The notes: generated from the letters alone by a model not told the origin. A stretch of DNA of 64,000 bases from UBA2256 sp964531105 (GCA_964531105.1 CAZHFN010000007.1:9370-73369), one strand, 5' to 3'. Counted from the first letter of the stretch, positions 15,785 through 25,124 are shown. Translations and numbers: made by a program.

Positions 15785-17005
15785 GTGTTCATCCGGTATT
15801 CTCGCGACAAAAAAGGTAAGTTGGTCGAAAAAGCCCTAGTCTACACTTCTGCGGAACACGGAATCCAAAAATCCATGATCGATCCGGACGCGCTCCGGAT
15901 AGTAGAGCGACTCAAATCCGAGGGATTCCAGGCCTACATAGTCGGAGGTGCGGTGAGGGATCTTGTGCAGGGCAAGAAACCCAAGGACTTCGATCTTGTA
16001 ACCGACGCAATCCCGGCAAAAATCAGGAAGCTTTTCAGAAATGCCCGCATAATAGGGAAACGTTTCAGACTGGTTCATATACTGGCGGGGGGTCAGATAT
16101 TTGAGGTGAGCACCTTCCGTTCCAACAAGAACGGCTCGGTGGGCAATGAGTTCGGCAACATAGATGAGGATGCCCTGCGCAGGGATTTTACCTTCAACGC
16201 TCTCTACCTGGATCCCACAGACTTGAGTCTGGTGGATTTTGTTGGAGGGTACAAGGATCTTAGAGCTGGGAAGGTCAAGCCGGTTATTCCCCTGGGCCTT
16301 ATATTCAAGGAAGATCCTGTCAGGATAATCCGCTGCATCAAGTATGGCGTGGCCGGGGGCTTTGCGATTCCCTTCAGTCTCAAACGGGCCATTAAAAAGG
16401 ACTCCCGGCTTTTAGCCGGCGTAAGTCCTTCCCGCATGACCGAGGAATTCTTCAAGATACTTGCCTGCGGCAAGGCTGAGTCGGTTGTCAGGGCCTTGGT
16501 GGAATTCAGGATTCTCCACTATTTTGTGCCCCAGGTCTGGGAACGAATGAGGGAGGAGATACCCTATGCCAACAGCCTTTTTGCAGATTTAAAAACCCTG
16601 GATGGTCTGGGGCTGGATCCTCCAGGCTTCGAGCAGGACGAACCTGACGACGTCCTCGTTCCGGGCAAATCCAAAAATCTTTCCGTAATCCTTTCCCATT
16701 TCCTCAAATCCTTTCTCATTCCCGAGCTAGGCGGCATGGAGGAATCAGGCGAGAAATTCCGCCAGGCTCTTCTGGCGGCCAGAGCCTTCATACAGCCCCT
16801 GAATCCGCCCAGGGTGGACCTCGAGGCCGCAGTGCTCATGCTCTACCGCAGTTCTGGTATATCTTCTGTTCAAAAACCTAAAAAACCCAGGCGAAGACGC
16901 CGAACCACGGGCAAAAGGGCATCGGCGGAACACCCCGTCCCTTCTGAAAATCAGGGTAGCCCTGGTGAATCAGAGGGTACGGAACCCTTTGTAGAAGGAT
17001 CCTGA
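15785..17005 (+). CDS. pcnB: Poly(A) polymerase / tRNA nucleotidyltransferase family protein
   Basis: 406 residues, class II nucleotidyltransferase. YIVGGAVRDLVQGKKPKDFD near residue 50 holds the G(G/S)xxR and DxD metal motifs. RRDFTFNALYLD near 135 and EDPVRIIRCIKYG near 180 are further PcnB signatures. The start GTG at 15785 gives the N-terminus MFIRYSRDKKG, similar to spirochaete PcnB. GAGG lies eight bases upstream. The C-terminus is basic and disordered (KPRRRRRTTGKRAS), as in RNA-binding PcnB tails. CCA addition and poly(A) addition cannot be told apart here; the length and tail favour PcnB. Confidence 0.88.
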   Translation: MFIRYSRDKKGKLVEKALVYTSAEHGIQKSMIDPDALRIVERLKSEGFQAYIVGGAVRDLVQGKKPKDFDLVTDAIPAKIRKLFRNARIIGKRFRLVHILAGGQIFEVSTFRSNKNGSVGNEFGNIDEDALRRDFTFNALYLDPTDLSLVDFVGGYKDLRAGKVKPVIPLGLIFKEDPVRIIRCIKYGVAGGFAIPFSLKRAIKKDSRLLAGVSPSRMTEEFFKILACGKAESVVRALVEFRILHYFVPQVWERMREEIPYANSLFADLKTLDGLGLDPPGFEQDEPDDVLVPGKSKNLSVILSHFLKSFLIPELGGMEESGEKFRQALLAARAFIQPLNPPRVDLEAAVLMLYRSSGISSVQKPKKPRRRRRTTGKRASAEHPVPSENQGSPGESEGTEPFVEGS

Positions 17006-17065
17006 GCCTTTAGGGGCTCCTATCCCGTACTTGACATTCCAGGCCAGGTTTTTCACTATAGGTCC

Positions 17066-17761
17066 GTGAGTCCGGAAAAGCTCTCGCTGCTTGCTGACCA
17101 GGAGCTTCTGCTTCTGGCGGAGCGCATAGGCATCTACATCCCCGAGGGCTTGGATCGCCCATTCATCATTGAGGAAATAGTGTCCGCCCTGGAGGATGAC
17201 GACAGGGAGAGGGTTTTCAGCCACGACGGCACAGGCCACGTGGAGGAGAAAAAGCTATCCGGCGGTGTATTCAGCCCCTATTCGAGCCCTATTTCAGCCT
17301 GCGTTCCTGACCGCTACAACGAAACCATGATACGAGCTTTGCCCAGGGATCCTTCCTGGATTTATGCCTATTGGGACATTTCCGATCAGCGCAGGACCGG
17401 ACTGAGCGAAGAAGAAGGGACGGAGAGTCTTTTTTTACGGGTTGTGGAGAGAGAATCGGAACAAGACCATAAAAAGGGCTTCTTCGATATCCACATCACC
17501 CTGGATGATTGGAAATGGTATATAAATATTCCCAGGCCTGGGCACTCCTACAGGGTGGACCTATGCCTGCGAAAGGCTGATAGAATAAAAGTTCTGGCCC
17601 GCTCCAACGAGGTGAGGATGCCTCTGCATTACCTCGATGGGCTTGCCACGATACCGCAGATGACAAAAAGCCTTCTGATTCTCTCCGACATGGAGGGACT
17701 ACATTTAACCGAGACAAGCCTGGATAATCCCAGCAGAATTCTCGGAGCCGATGAGGAATAA
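17066..17761 (+). CDS. DUF4912 domain protein
   Basis: 231 residues. A short helical N-terminus is followed by the DUF4912 core: DRYNETMIRALPRDPSWIYA, YWDISD, FFDIHITLDDWKWYINI and YRVDLCLRK, ending with a tail near NEVRMP. The family is uncharacterised; it is often adjacent or fused to GH57 branching-enzyme-like proteins, as here, and a carbohydrate-binding role is only a guess. The GTG at 17066 has only AGG nearby. TTGACA at 17031 with CACTAT at 17054 (17-base spacer) would place +1 at the GTG itself. Its TAA stop directly abuts the next start. Confidence 0.82.
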   Translation: MSPEKLSLLADQELLLLAERIGIYIPEGLDRPFIIEEIVSALEDDDRERVFSHDGTGHVEEKKLSGGVFSPYSSPISACVPDRYNETMIRALPRDPSWIYAYWDISDQRRTGLSEEEGTESLFLRVVERESEQDHKKGFFDIHITLDDWKWYINIPRPGHSYRVDLCLRKADRIKVLARSNEVRMPLHYLDGLATIPQMTKSLLILSDMEGLHLTETSLDNPSRILGADEE

Positions 17762-19369
17762 GTGCGCGTGATGAACAAGCCCTCCATCGCCTTAGTGCTC
17801 AACGCCCACTTGCCCTTTGTGCGCAAGCCTGAGTACGAAGCATTTTTCGAAGAGCGATGGCTTTTCGAAGCGATTTCTGAAACCTATCTTCCTCTTTTAC
17901 GGCTATTCAGAAAGCTGGACGCCGACTCTATCCCCTTCAAGCTTAGCCTATCCATGTCGCCCACACTTCTGGCCATGCTCTCGGACAAGCTGCTCTGCGA
18001 GCGTTACGTCCGCTACTTGGATACCCAATTGGATCTGGCTGCATTGGAAAAGAAGCGGCTCAACGGTGACGGGGTTTTTTATCCTTTAACCCAACTGTAT
18101 GAAGATTTATACAAGAGAAACAAGGAAGATTTTGAGCAGCTTTATTTTAGAAATATTCTCATGGGCTTCGACTACTACTACAAGCGGGGAAAGATAGATC
18201 TTCTCACCAGCGCGGCTACCCATGCCTTCCTGCCGCTTTATCAGGACGCACCACAGGCTATTCTCGCCCAGATAGAAACAGCCATAGTCGCTCACCGCAC
18301 AGCCTTCGGAAAGGTGCCACAGGGCTTCTGGCTGCCCCAGTTCGGCTGGTATCCGGGCTTGGGAGAAATGCTCAAGAATTACAACATTCGTTATAGCATA
18401 GTCACCACTAGGGGAGCTCTCCTGGGCAAGCCAGTGCCTCCCTACGGGTCCTATTCTCCTCTCCGCAGCCCCTCGGGATTGAACCTTTTTGTGAGGGATG
18501 CGGGAGCTACCAAGGCTGTCTGGTCTGAGACCGAAGGCTATCCCGCCGATCCGGTGTACAGGGATTTTTACAGGGATATCGGCTACGATCTGGATCCGGG
18601 CTATGTGGCTCCTTATCTTGGACAAGGGGTTGAACGGGGTTTTACAGGCTTCAAGTACTGGGCTATAACAGGCCGCACGGACAGAAAACGGCCGTATGAG
18701 CCATTGGCTGCGTCTGCCAGGGTTGTAGAACATGCCCACGCCTTCCTTTCTGATCGCAGGGCATCCGCCAGGGCTGCCGAGCGCTGGATGCATGATAAAA
18801 AACCACTCATCGTGTGCCCCTACGATGCAGAACTATTCGGTCATTGGTGGTTCGAAGGCCCTCTCTTCCTGGAAGCCCTCTTTAGAGCCGCGCACAGGAA
18901 AAAAGAATCCGAAGAGCTTCAGTTCGTCACTTTGAGCGAATATGAGAGGGGCTTGGAGGACTTGCCTGTTTCGGAACCCGAATTCTCCTCATGGGGAGAG
19001 GGGGGCTATGCGGAAGTCTGGCTGGACGGTTCCAACGACTGGGTGCATAGGCACAGCCGCCAGACCATAGAGCGCATGACCGAACTCGCCGAGCGCTTTC
19101 CCGATGAATCGGGCTTGAGGGAGAGGATTCTCAATCAGGGCGCCAGGGAAGCACTCCTTACCATGTCCTCCGACTGGCCGCTCCTGCTCCGGTCGGGGCA
19201 GTCTGGTGACTTTGCCCGGCGGCAGATAGAGGAATCGGTGGGCAACTTCACCAAGATTTTCGAAATGCTCTGTGCCAATACCGTGGACACGGAATGGCTC
19301 ACCAGCCTTGAGCGAAAGAACAACCTTTTTCCGGAAATCAACTACAGAGTGTTCGCCAGAAAGCGCTGA
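17762..19369 (+). CDS. GH57 (DUF1957) glucan-branching-enzyme-like protein with substituted nucleophile
   Basis: 535 residues, very like Thermotoga AmyC/GH57 branching enzymes throughout. LNAHLPFVR at the N-terminus is motif 1, THAFLPLY near 165 motif 2, CPYDAELFGHWWFEG near 352 motif 4 with the catalytic Asp (D355), and SSWGEGGYAEVW follows. In motif 3 the expected WLxE is GFWLPQFGWYPG, so residue 193 (codon 18338-18340, CAG) is Gln where the nucleophile Glu is expected. It may therefore lack hydrolytic activity. GTG at 17762 is favoured by GAGG five bases upstream; ATG at 17771 is the alternative. It is coupled to the DUF4912 gene. Confidence 0.87.
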   Translation: MRVMNKPSIALVLNAHLPFVRKPEYEAFFEERWLFEAISETYLPLLRLFRKLDADSIPFKLSLSMSPTLLAMLSDKLLCERYVRYLDTQLDLAALEKKRLNGDGVFYPLTQLYEDLYKRNKEDFEQLYFRNILMGFDYYYKRGKIDLLTSAATHAFLPLYQDAPQAILAQIETAIVAHRTAFGKVPQGFWLPQFGWYPGLGEMLKNYNIRYSIVTTRGALLGKPVPPYGSYSPLRSPSGLNLFVRDAGATKAVWSETEGYPADPVYRDFYRDIGYDLDPGYVAPYLGQGVERGFTGFKYWAITGRTDRKRPYEPLAASARVVEHAHAFLSDRRASARAAERWMHDKKPLIVCPYDAELFGHWWFEGPLFLEALFRAAHRKKESEELQFVTLSEYERGLEDLPVSEPEFSSWGEGGYAEVWLDGSNDWVHRHSRQTIERMTELAERFPDESGLRERILNQGAREALLTMSSDWPLLLRSGQSGDFARRQIEESVGNFTKIFEMLCANTVDTEWLTSLERKNNLFPEINYRVFARKR

Positions 19370-19469
19370 GGCCGGTTGAATTTCTACAGTACACTGCAGA
19401 TGATTGTCCCCGACTTTGAGCGGGAGATACAGAATTATTTCTGATCGAATTACCAACGAGGAGCAGCGG

Positions 19470-20699
19470 ATGAACGTAGTGATAATAGGGGCTCAGTGGG
19501 GCGACGAAGGTAAGGGGAAAATCGTCGACTATCTCGCCCACGAGGCGGGAATTGTCGTGCGCTTTTCCGGCGGAGCCAATGCGGGACATACCATTGTTCT
19601 TTCGGGTACCAAGTACGCCCTCCATCTCGTACCTTCGGGCATTCTCTACTCCGACAAGACAGTCATCCTTGGTAGCGGCATGGTGGTGGACCCCGAAGCT
19701 CTCTTCTCGGAACTCCAGGCTTTGGAGGAGAAGGGCATAGATTGGGAGGGAAGGGTCCTTATCTCCGATAGGGCTCATCTGGTTCTGCCCAGCTACAAGA
19801 TTCTGGACAAGGAGATTGATGCCAAGCGGAAAAAACCCATAGGCACTACTGGCAGAGGAATAGGCATAGCCTATTCTCTCAAGGCTTCGCGGGATGGAAT
19901 CCGTCTGGCTGATATAGATGATCCCGAAAGGCTCCAGAACCTTTCCGCCGAGGACAAGGCGTTTCTGGATACCTGGAGGGAGAGGCTCCTGCCCATGGCT
20001 GTGGACGCCAGTTCCTACCTTTACAGGCACAAGAACGTCTGGACTCTTTTCGAAGGAGCCCAAGGTGCGCTGCTGGATATAGATACGGGCAGCTATCCCT
20101 TCGTCTCGTCGGGCATGTCCTGCGCGGCGGGGGCGGCGGCCCAGGGCGGCATAGGATTGAAAAAGGTGGACAGGATTTTAGGCGTTTTCAAAGCCTATAC
20201 CACGAGGGTGGGCAATGGCCCGTTCCCCACCGAGTTCGCCGACGACTCCCCGGGGTCGCTCTCCAACTTTATCCGCACCACGGGCAACGAGTACGGAGTT
20301 ACCACGGGCCGCCCCCGCCACTGCGGCTATTTGGATCTGGTAGCCCTCCGCTACGCTTGCATTGTCAATTCAATAGACCGCCTGGTGCTCACTCACATCG
20401 ATGTCTACGACAGCCTGCCAGAGTTTGAGGCCTGTGTGGCCTACAAGATCGATGGCAAGGTGGTGGAGGATTTCCCTGCCTCGGTGCGAAAAATGGAGTC
20501 AGCCGTACCTGTGCTCAAGAAGTTCCCTGGGTGGAATACCCGCATAGACGCCGTCCGTTCTTGGGAGGAGCTTCCCTTAAGGGCCAGGGAGTATGTGGAA
20601 TTTATCGAAGAATTCACCGAAACGCCGGTATCCATCATTTCGGTGGGTTCCGACAGGCAGCAAACCATAGTGAGGGAGAGTCCGTGGACAAGATCCTGA
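19470..20699 (+). CDS. purA: Adenylosuccinate synthetase
   Basis: 409 residues. IIGAQWGDEGKGKIVDYLA at the N-terminus is the GTP/IMP-binding signature, and GSGMVVDPE, GTTGRGIGIAY and YTTRVGNGPFPTE are conserved later. It converts IMP and aspartate to adenylosuccinate with GTP. The ATG at 19470 follows GAGGAG with a six-base spacer; the open frame back to 19404 has no binding site. The length is slightly below the usual 425-430. It overlaps guaA by 16 bases, so both branches from IMP (AMP and GMP) are co-translated. Confidence 0.96.
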   Translation: MNVVIIGAQWGDEGKGKIVDYLAHEAGIVVRFSGGANAGHTIVLSGTKYALHLVPSGILYSDKTVILGSGMVVDPEALFSELQALEEKGIDWEGRVLISDRAHLVLPSYKILDKEIDAKRKKPIGTTGRGIGIAYSLKASRDGIRLADIDDPERLQNLSAEDKAFLDTWRERLLPMAVDASSYLYRHKNVWTLFEGAQGALLDIDTGSYPFVSSGMSCAAGAAAQGGIGLKKVDRILGVFKAYTTRVGNGPFPTEFADDSPGSLSNFIRTTGNEYGVTTGRPRHCGYLDLVALRYACIVNSIDRLVLTHIDVYDSLPEFEACVAYKIDGKVVEDFPASVRKMESAVPVLKKFPGWNTRIDAVRSWEELPLRAREYVEFIEEFTETPVSIISVGSDRQQTIVRESPWTRS

Positions 20700-22243
20700 T
20701 CCTCGATTACGGCAGCCAGTATACACAGCTCATCGGCCGTAGGGTGAGGGAGTTGGGGGTATTCTCCGAGATTGTTTCCGGAGAATCTCCCTTAAATCCT
20801 GGAGTCCTGACCGACACCGTGGGCATCATTCTGTCGGGCTCCCCCTACAGCGCCTACGACCAAGAGGCTCCTCTGCCCGATCCTACGGTATACACCGCAG
20901 GCCTGCCCATCCTGGGTATCTGCTACGGGATACAGCGTATGACCCTGGATTCAGGTGGCCAGGTACAGCGACTGCCCGAGCGAGAATACGGTGCCAAACC
21001 GGTGAGGCTTGGCGAAAAGGGGCTTGGCGACCCATTGTTCGCCGGAGTGGGCGCCCATTTTTTAAGCTGGATGAGCCATGGAGACTCTATTTCCAGACCG
21101 GGCCAGGGCTGGGCTGTCATCGCCGAGTCGGAAGGAGAAATTCCCGCAGCCCTGGCCCACGAAAGCGGCCTGCGCTGGGGGGTTCAGTTTCATCCCGAGG
21201 TGAGCCACTGCGAGTTTGGCATGACGATTTTGGGCAATTTTGTCAGGGGCATCTGTAAGGCCGGCCAGGGCTGGACCATGGAAGCCTACCTCGAACAGGA
21301 AGCCAAGATTATCCGTACGCGGGTGGGCGAGGAGCCTGCCCTCCTTCTGATATCCGGAGGCGTGGATTCCACCGTGGCCGGAGCCTTCCTGCTCAAGATT
21401 CTCAAGCCCGAGCAGGTCCACCTGCTCTACATAGACACTGGACTCATGAGAAAGGCTGAGAGCGAGGAAGTGATGGGCAACCTCTCTTCCCTCGGAGCCC
21501 GTCACCTGCACAGGGTGGATGCTGAATCGGAATTTCTGTCGGCCCTGGCAGGCCAGGACGATCCTGAAAAAAAGCGAAAAATCATCGGGGATCTGTTCAT
21601 CACCATACAGGAGCGGGAGGTGGCCAGGCTGGGCATCCCCGAAGCTTTCCTTGTCCAGGGCACTCTCTATACCGATCTTATCGAATCGGGCAAGGGCGTT
21701 GGAAAGAAAGCACAGGTGATAAAAAGCCACCACAACGTGCGCAGCCCCTTGGTGGAGAAAAAGAGGGCCGAGGGAAGAGTCATAGAACCTCTGGACAGGC
21801 TCTATAAGGACGAGGTAAGGGCCTTGGGCAGGCTACTGGGACTTCCCCATGCCGTCGTGGGCAGGCACCCTTTTCCCGGACCGGGTCTGGGCGTACGCAT
21901 CCTGGGTGAGGTTACCAAGGATAAATGCGATATTTTGAGGGAAGCCGACGCCATCTATATAGCCGAACTGCGGGCTAGGGGTCTTTATGACAAGATTTGG
22001 CAAGCCTTTTGCGTGCTTCTGCCCCTTCGCTCAGTGGGCGTGGCGGGGGACGAAAGAAAGTATGGCTATGTGGTTGCCCTCAGAGCGGTGATGAGCACCG
22101 ACGGCATGACCGCCGATGTCTATCCCTTCGATCCCCAGGACATAATCGCCATATCCTCGGCTATCACCAACAGGGTGCCTGCCGTGGGACGGGTGGTCTA
22201 CGATATTTCATCCAAGCCCCCGGCCACGATCGAGTGGGAATGA
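20684..22243 (+). CDS. guaA: GMP synthase (glutamine-hydrolysing)
   Basis: 519 residues. The class I amidotransferase domain has LILDYGSQYTQLI at the start, the catalytic Cys in LGICYGIQ near 86, and HPEVSH. The ATP pyrophosphatase domain has the P-loop LISGGVDSTVAG near 220. The C-terminal dimerisation domain holds RHPFPGPGLGVR and ends in KPPATIEWE. GTG at 20684 with GAGGGAG upstream gives the normal N-terminus; longer in-frame starts would lie inside purA. It converts XMP to GMP. Confidence 0.96.
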   Translation: MDKILILDYGSQYTQLIGRRVRELGVFSEIVSGESPLNPGVLTDTVGIILSGSPYSAYDQEAPLPDPTVYTAGLPILGICYGIQRMTLDSGGQVQRLPEREYGAKPVRLGEKGLGDPLFAGVGAHFLSWMSHGDSISRPGQGWAVIAESEGEIPAALAHESGLRWGVQFHPEVSHCEFGMTILGNFVRGICKAGQGWTMEAYLEQEAKIIRTRVGEEPALLLISGGVDSTVAGAFLLKILKPEQVHLLYIDTGLMRKAESEEVMGNLSSLGARHLHRVDAESEFLSALAGQDDPEKKRKIIGDLFITIQEREVARLGIPEAFLVQGTLYTDLIESGKGVGKKAQVIKSHHNVRSPLVEKKRAEGRVIEPLDRLYKDEVRALGRLLGLPHAVVGRHPFPGPGLGVRILGEVTKDKCDILREADAIYIAELRARGLYDKIWQAFCVLLPLRSVGVAGDERKYGYVVALRAVMSTDGMTADVYPFDPQDIIAISSAITNRVPAVGRVVYDISSKPPATIEWE

Positions 22244-22282
22244 TTTCTCCCTGAGCGCTTATATAGTTCGCCCTGCAGCGCC

Positions 22283-23368
22283 TCAGCTCTCTTCCGGATA
22301 GCGGTACAGGCTTCCATCGGGCGATCGCAGCAGCCAGAATTCGCCCTCCTCGTTGTTCTCTTTTCCAGCCAGACTTTCCGGAAGATAGAGCTTTCCGCCT
22401 CCGCCGGGGGCGTCCACTGCAAAGCGGGGCAGTTCCAGGCCCGAGAGCCGCTTCCGGAGCTCTTCATATATGCCAAGCCCCTTGGACAGGGCTACCCTAA
22501 AATGGGCGCTGCCCCTGGCCAGGTCGCCCTGGAATAAATAGTAGGGGTCTGCACCAAGCCGGGCTAGGTCGGAGAAAAGGGCTTCCAGGGCGTCGGCGGA
22601 ATCGTTTATCCCCTTCAAGAGGACGGTCTGGCTTCTCACCTGAATGCCTTTGGAGAGAATAGCTTCTATGGCAGCTTTGCAAGCCTCGGATAATTCATTG
22701 CGATGGTTGACCTGGATCACCACTTTGAGGGGTTTATACCTGGCAAGCATGGAAAGGAGTTCCGAATCCACCCTAGATGGCAGGCTCACCGGAGCCCGCG
22801 TGCATAGCCTTATGAGTATACCCGGTCTTCCCTCCCTAAGAGCTTGGAAAAGTCCTTGCAGGGCTGCATTGGAAGCGCTCAAGGGATCGCCACCCGAAAC
22901 CAGGACCTCCCGTACCTCATCATGGATCGCTAGGTAATCTCTGATCTTTAGAATATTTTCTTTCCCAATAAAGTTGCGTTCCGATGGAATGAGATTGCGG
23001 CGAAAGCAATGCCTGCAGAAAAGCGGACATTCGCCAGTAGCCCGTATTAGAATCCGGGAAGGGTATTGGTGAACCAGGCGTGGCAGGGGAGAGTAGCGCT
23101 TTTCGCTAAGAGGGTCATCGGTTTCTACAGATAATGAGGCGAACTCCGCTTCCGATGGCAGGGCTTGGGCGAGAATTGGATCCAGGGGACGGCCTTCCTC
23201 GTCTTTCCTGCAGTTTCGGTAATCCTCCGATGCCAGGTTGAGCCAATACTCCGGGACGGCAAAGGGTAACAGTCCTTTTTCCTTCAGGGTTTCTAGCACT
23301 GCGGCATCGGCGCTGTCAGGCAGGCTGCGTATCCTTTGGGCCATTTCAACCCGCCAGTCATGATTCAT
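22283..23368 (-). CDS. KamA-family radical SAM aminomutase (lysine 2,3-aminomutase type)
   Basis: 361 residues. The N-terminus DWRVEMAQRI fits the family. CPLFCRHCFRR near 115 is the radical SAM cluster motif CX3CX2C, VLVSGGDPL follows, and DAPGGGGKLYL near 325 carries the PLP-binding lysine. This last motif favours a KamA-like enzyme, though EpmB-like (R)-beta-lysine formation for EF-P is possible; efp is not nearby. The ATG at 23368 has no evident Shine-Dalgarno. It is shorter than clostridial KamA (about 416). Confidence 0.86.
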   Translation of the reverse strand: MNHDWRVEMAQRIRSLPDSADAAVLETLKEKGLLPFAVPEYWLNLASEDYRNCRKDEEGRPLDPILAQALPSEAEFASLSVETDDPLSEKRYSPLPRLVHQYPSRILIRATGECPLFCRHCFRRNLIPSERNFIGKENILKIRDYLAIHDEVREVLVSGGDPLSASNAALQGLFQALREGRPGILIRLCTRAPVSLPSRVDSELLSMLARYKPLKVVIQVNHRNELSEACKAAIEAILSKGIQVRSQTVLLKGINDSADALEALFSDLARLGADPYYLFQGDLARGSAHFRVALSKGLGIYEELRKRLSGLELPRFAVDAPGGGGKLYLPESLAGKENNEEGEFWLLRSPDGSLYRYPEES

Positions 23369-23479
23369 GGAGGCTACGCTAACTCTTTTAGCCCTTCCTG
23401 TTCAACACCCGGGAGTTGTATGCTGTCTTCCATGGGGACGGGTAGCGATATTCCGCCCCAATTGGGGGAGATCGCAGGT

Positions 23480-24562
23480 ATGCCACAGTACAAAAACCTG
23501 GTATTCAAGGGCGGCGGTGTAAGAGGCGCGGCATACTTGGGCGCCATCAAGTATCTTTATGAAAACGGTCTCATGCGGCCTGTGCAGCGGGTGGCGGGCA
23601 CTTCGGCAGGGGCGATAACTGCGGCTATCCTTTCCCTCAACTTTGAAAGCTACGCCGAACTCAAGAACGTGGGCGAAAGCCTGGAATATCGCAAGGTGCC
23701 CGCCGAAGGCGATTTGAAGGATGAGGACAAGGGGTTTTTCGGGAATAGTCTTATCGGCCAAGGTCTCCAATCCCATGGACTCTTCAAAAATCTCCAATGC
23801 TCCGTCCGACTTGTGCAAGAAAAGGGTTGGTATTCCAGCGATTACCTCTACCAGTGGCTGAGAACAGCCATAGCCAGGCGCTTTTCCCAAGCTAAGGAAT
23901 TTTACACCTTCAGGGATTTCAGAACGCCGAGCCTGCATAAGGACGGTAAAGCCTTTCTGGATCTCTATATCACCGGAACCGATATTTCCAATAGAAGAAG
24001 CAGGGTGTTTTCGTTCGAAACCACCCCCGATATGGAAGTGGCGCTTGCGGTGCGGATATCCATGTCCATTCCCCTCTTTTTCGAGGCCATCAGCTTCCAG
24101 TATCCCGGCACGGAAGATAGTCAAGTCTTCGCCGATGGCGGACTCTTGTGGAATTATCCCATAGAGCTCTTCGACGATTCCCGTTTTGGTAGGAGAAAGT
24201 CGGGGGAAGAGAATCCGGAAACCCTGGGATTTTTCCTCTACAGCTCGAAGCAGGCGCAGAAGTATAAGGAAGTAAGGGGTCTAGTGGATTATGTTGGAGC
24301 TCTGTTCGAAACCCTGACCATGGTACAGGACCAGCTTGTGCCCTATAGAGAGAAGAGTAAGGGCAGAACGGTGTTCATCGATGACCTGGGAGTTCCAATG
24401 ACACAGTTCGATATCGAAACTGGCGATGCTACCTATGCCAAACTTTTTGAATCGGGTTACCGGGCTACTGCGGGTTTTTTTTCCAACAAGACCAATTGGG
24501 ATATTTTCATGCACAGGCTGCAGTCCAGACTTAAGAGAGGCTTGCGCCCGCGACTGCGATGA
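23480..24562 (+). CDS. Patatin-like phospholipase
   Basis: 360 residues. FKGGGVRGAAYLGAI (oxyanion loop GGGxRG) lies at the N-terminus, GTSAGAI (nucleophile elbow GXSXG) near 40 and FADGGLLWNYP (catalytic DGG) near 220. There is no signal peptide, so it is probably cytosolic or peripheral, releasing fatty acids from phospholipids. The ATG at 23480 is preferred because it leads directly into the catalytic domain and has AGG/GGAG upstream. In-frame ATGs at 23336, 23420 and 23432 would add an unconserved tail that overlaps the divergent gene at its far end. Confidence 0.87.
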   Translation: MPQYKNLVFKGGGVRGAAYLGAIKYLYENGLMRPVQRVAGTSAGAITAAILSLNFESYAELKNVGESLEYRKVPAEGDLKDEDKGFFGNSLIGQGLQSHGLFKNLQCSVRLVQEKGWYSSDYLYQWLRTAIARRFSQAKEFYTFRDFRTPSLHKDGKAFLDLYITGTDISNRRSRVFSFETTPDMEVALAVRISMSIPLFFEAISFQYPGTEDSQVFADGGLLWNYPIELFDDSRFGRRKSGEENPETLGFFLYSSKQAQKYKEVRGLVDYVGALFETLTMVQDQLVPYREKSKGRTVFIDDLGVPMTQFDIETGDATYAKLFESGYRATAGFFSNKTNWDIFMHRLQSRLKRGLRPRLR

Positions 24563-24577
24563 TAGGGGCGCAACTCC

Positions 24578-24606
24578 TTGAGAAAATTCAATATTTATGC
24601 AATACT
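24578..24606 (+). promoter_or_regulatory. Candidate argR promoter with embedded ARG-box-like site
   Basis: TTGAGA (24578-24583) and AATACT (24601-24606) are 17 bases apart. The imperfect palindrome TTCAATATTTATGCAA (24587-24602) fills the spacer and resembles ARG boxes, which fits autorepression by ArgR. Confidence 0.45.
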
Positions 24607-24644
24607 GTTTTCAGGCTCGGAAGGTTAATGGAGACATTTAAATT

Positions 24645-25121
24645 ATGAAAGAAAGACTGGAACGCCTCAAGGTTGTAAAATCGCTCATTAAGACGCATCG
24701 CATAGATTCTCAGGATTCGCTGCTTCAATTCCTCGCCGAGTCAGGGTATTCGGTCACCCAAGCTACCCTGTCCAGGGACCTCAAATATCTCAAGGTGGGC
24801 AAGGTGGCCGATGGACACAGCGGCTACTACTACACCATGCCTTCCGAAGAAGAACGTAAAGAATCGGAAAAGCATTCCATCCAGGATTTTTTGAGGGGCT
24901 ATGTCTCGGTGGATTGGAACGACAGCCTCGTAGTGGTGAGGACATTCTCCGGCCATTCAGACTCCATGGCCTTGGCCATCGACAACATGGGCATGGAGGA
25001 TGTTCTGGGGACTATCTCCGGAAGGGACAATGTTGTGTTTGTCGCCCTGAAGCGGGGATCCAAGGGCGAGGATTTTATCGCAGCGCTCAAGACCAAGATT
25101 CCCGATTTCGATCCAGAATGA
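24645..25121 (+). CDS. argR: Arginine repressor ArgR/AhrC
   Basis: 158 residues. The N-terminal winged helix contains TQATLSRDLKYL near 40, the recognition helix. The C-terminal hexamerisation domain has VVVRTFSGHSDSMALAIDN, with the conserved GHSD near the centre, and GTISGRDNVV, in which the arginine-binding GxxxGxD pattern is kept. It would repress arginine biosynthesis genes; none lie in the window. The ATG at 24645 has AATGGAGAC upstream. A hairpin terminator follows. Confidence 0.94.
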   Translation: MKERLERLKVVKSLIKTHRIDSQDSLLQFLAESGYSVTQATLSRDLKYLKVGKVADGHSGYYYTMPSEEERKESEKHSIQDFLRGYVSVDWNDSLVVVRTFSGHSDSMALAIDNMGMEDVLGTISGRDNVVFVALKRGSKGEDFIAALKTKIPDFDPE

Positions 25122-25124
25122 ATC

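Noticed and set aside
22251..22286. Inverted repeat CTGAGCGC...GCGCCTCAG between guaA and the KamA-type gene
   Set aside because: The stem has a bulge and a 19-base loop, no T-tract follows on either strand, and it overlaps the stop of the KamA-type gene; termination is not supported.
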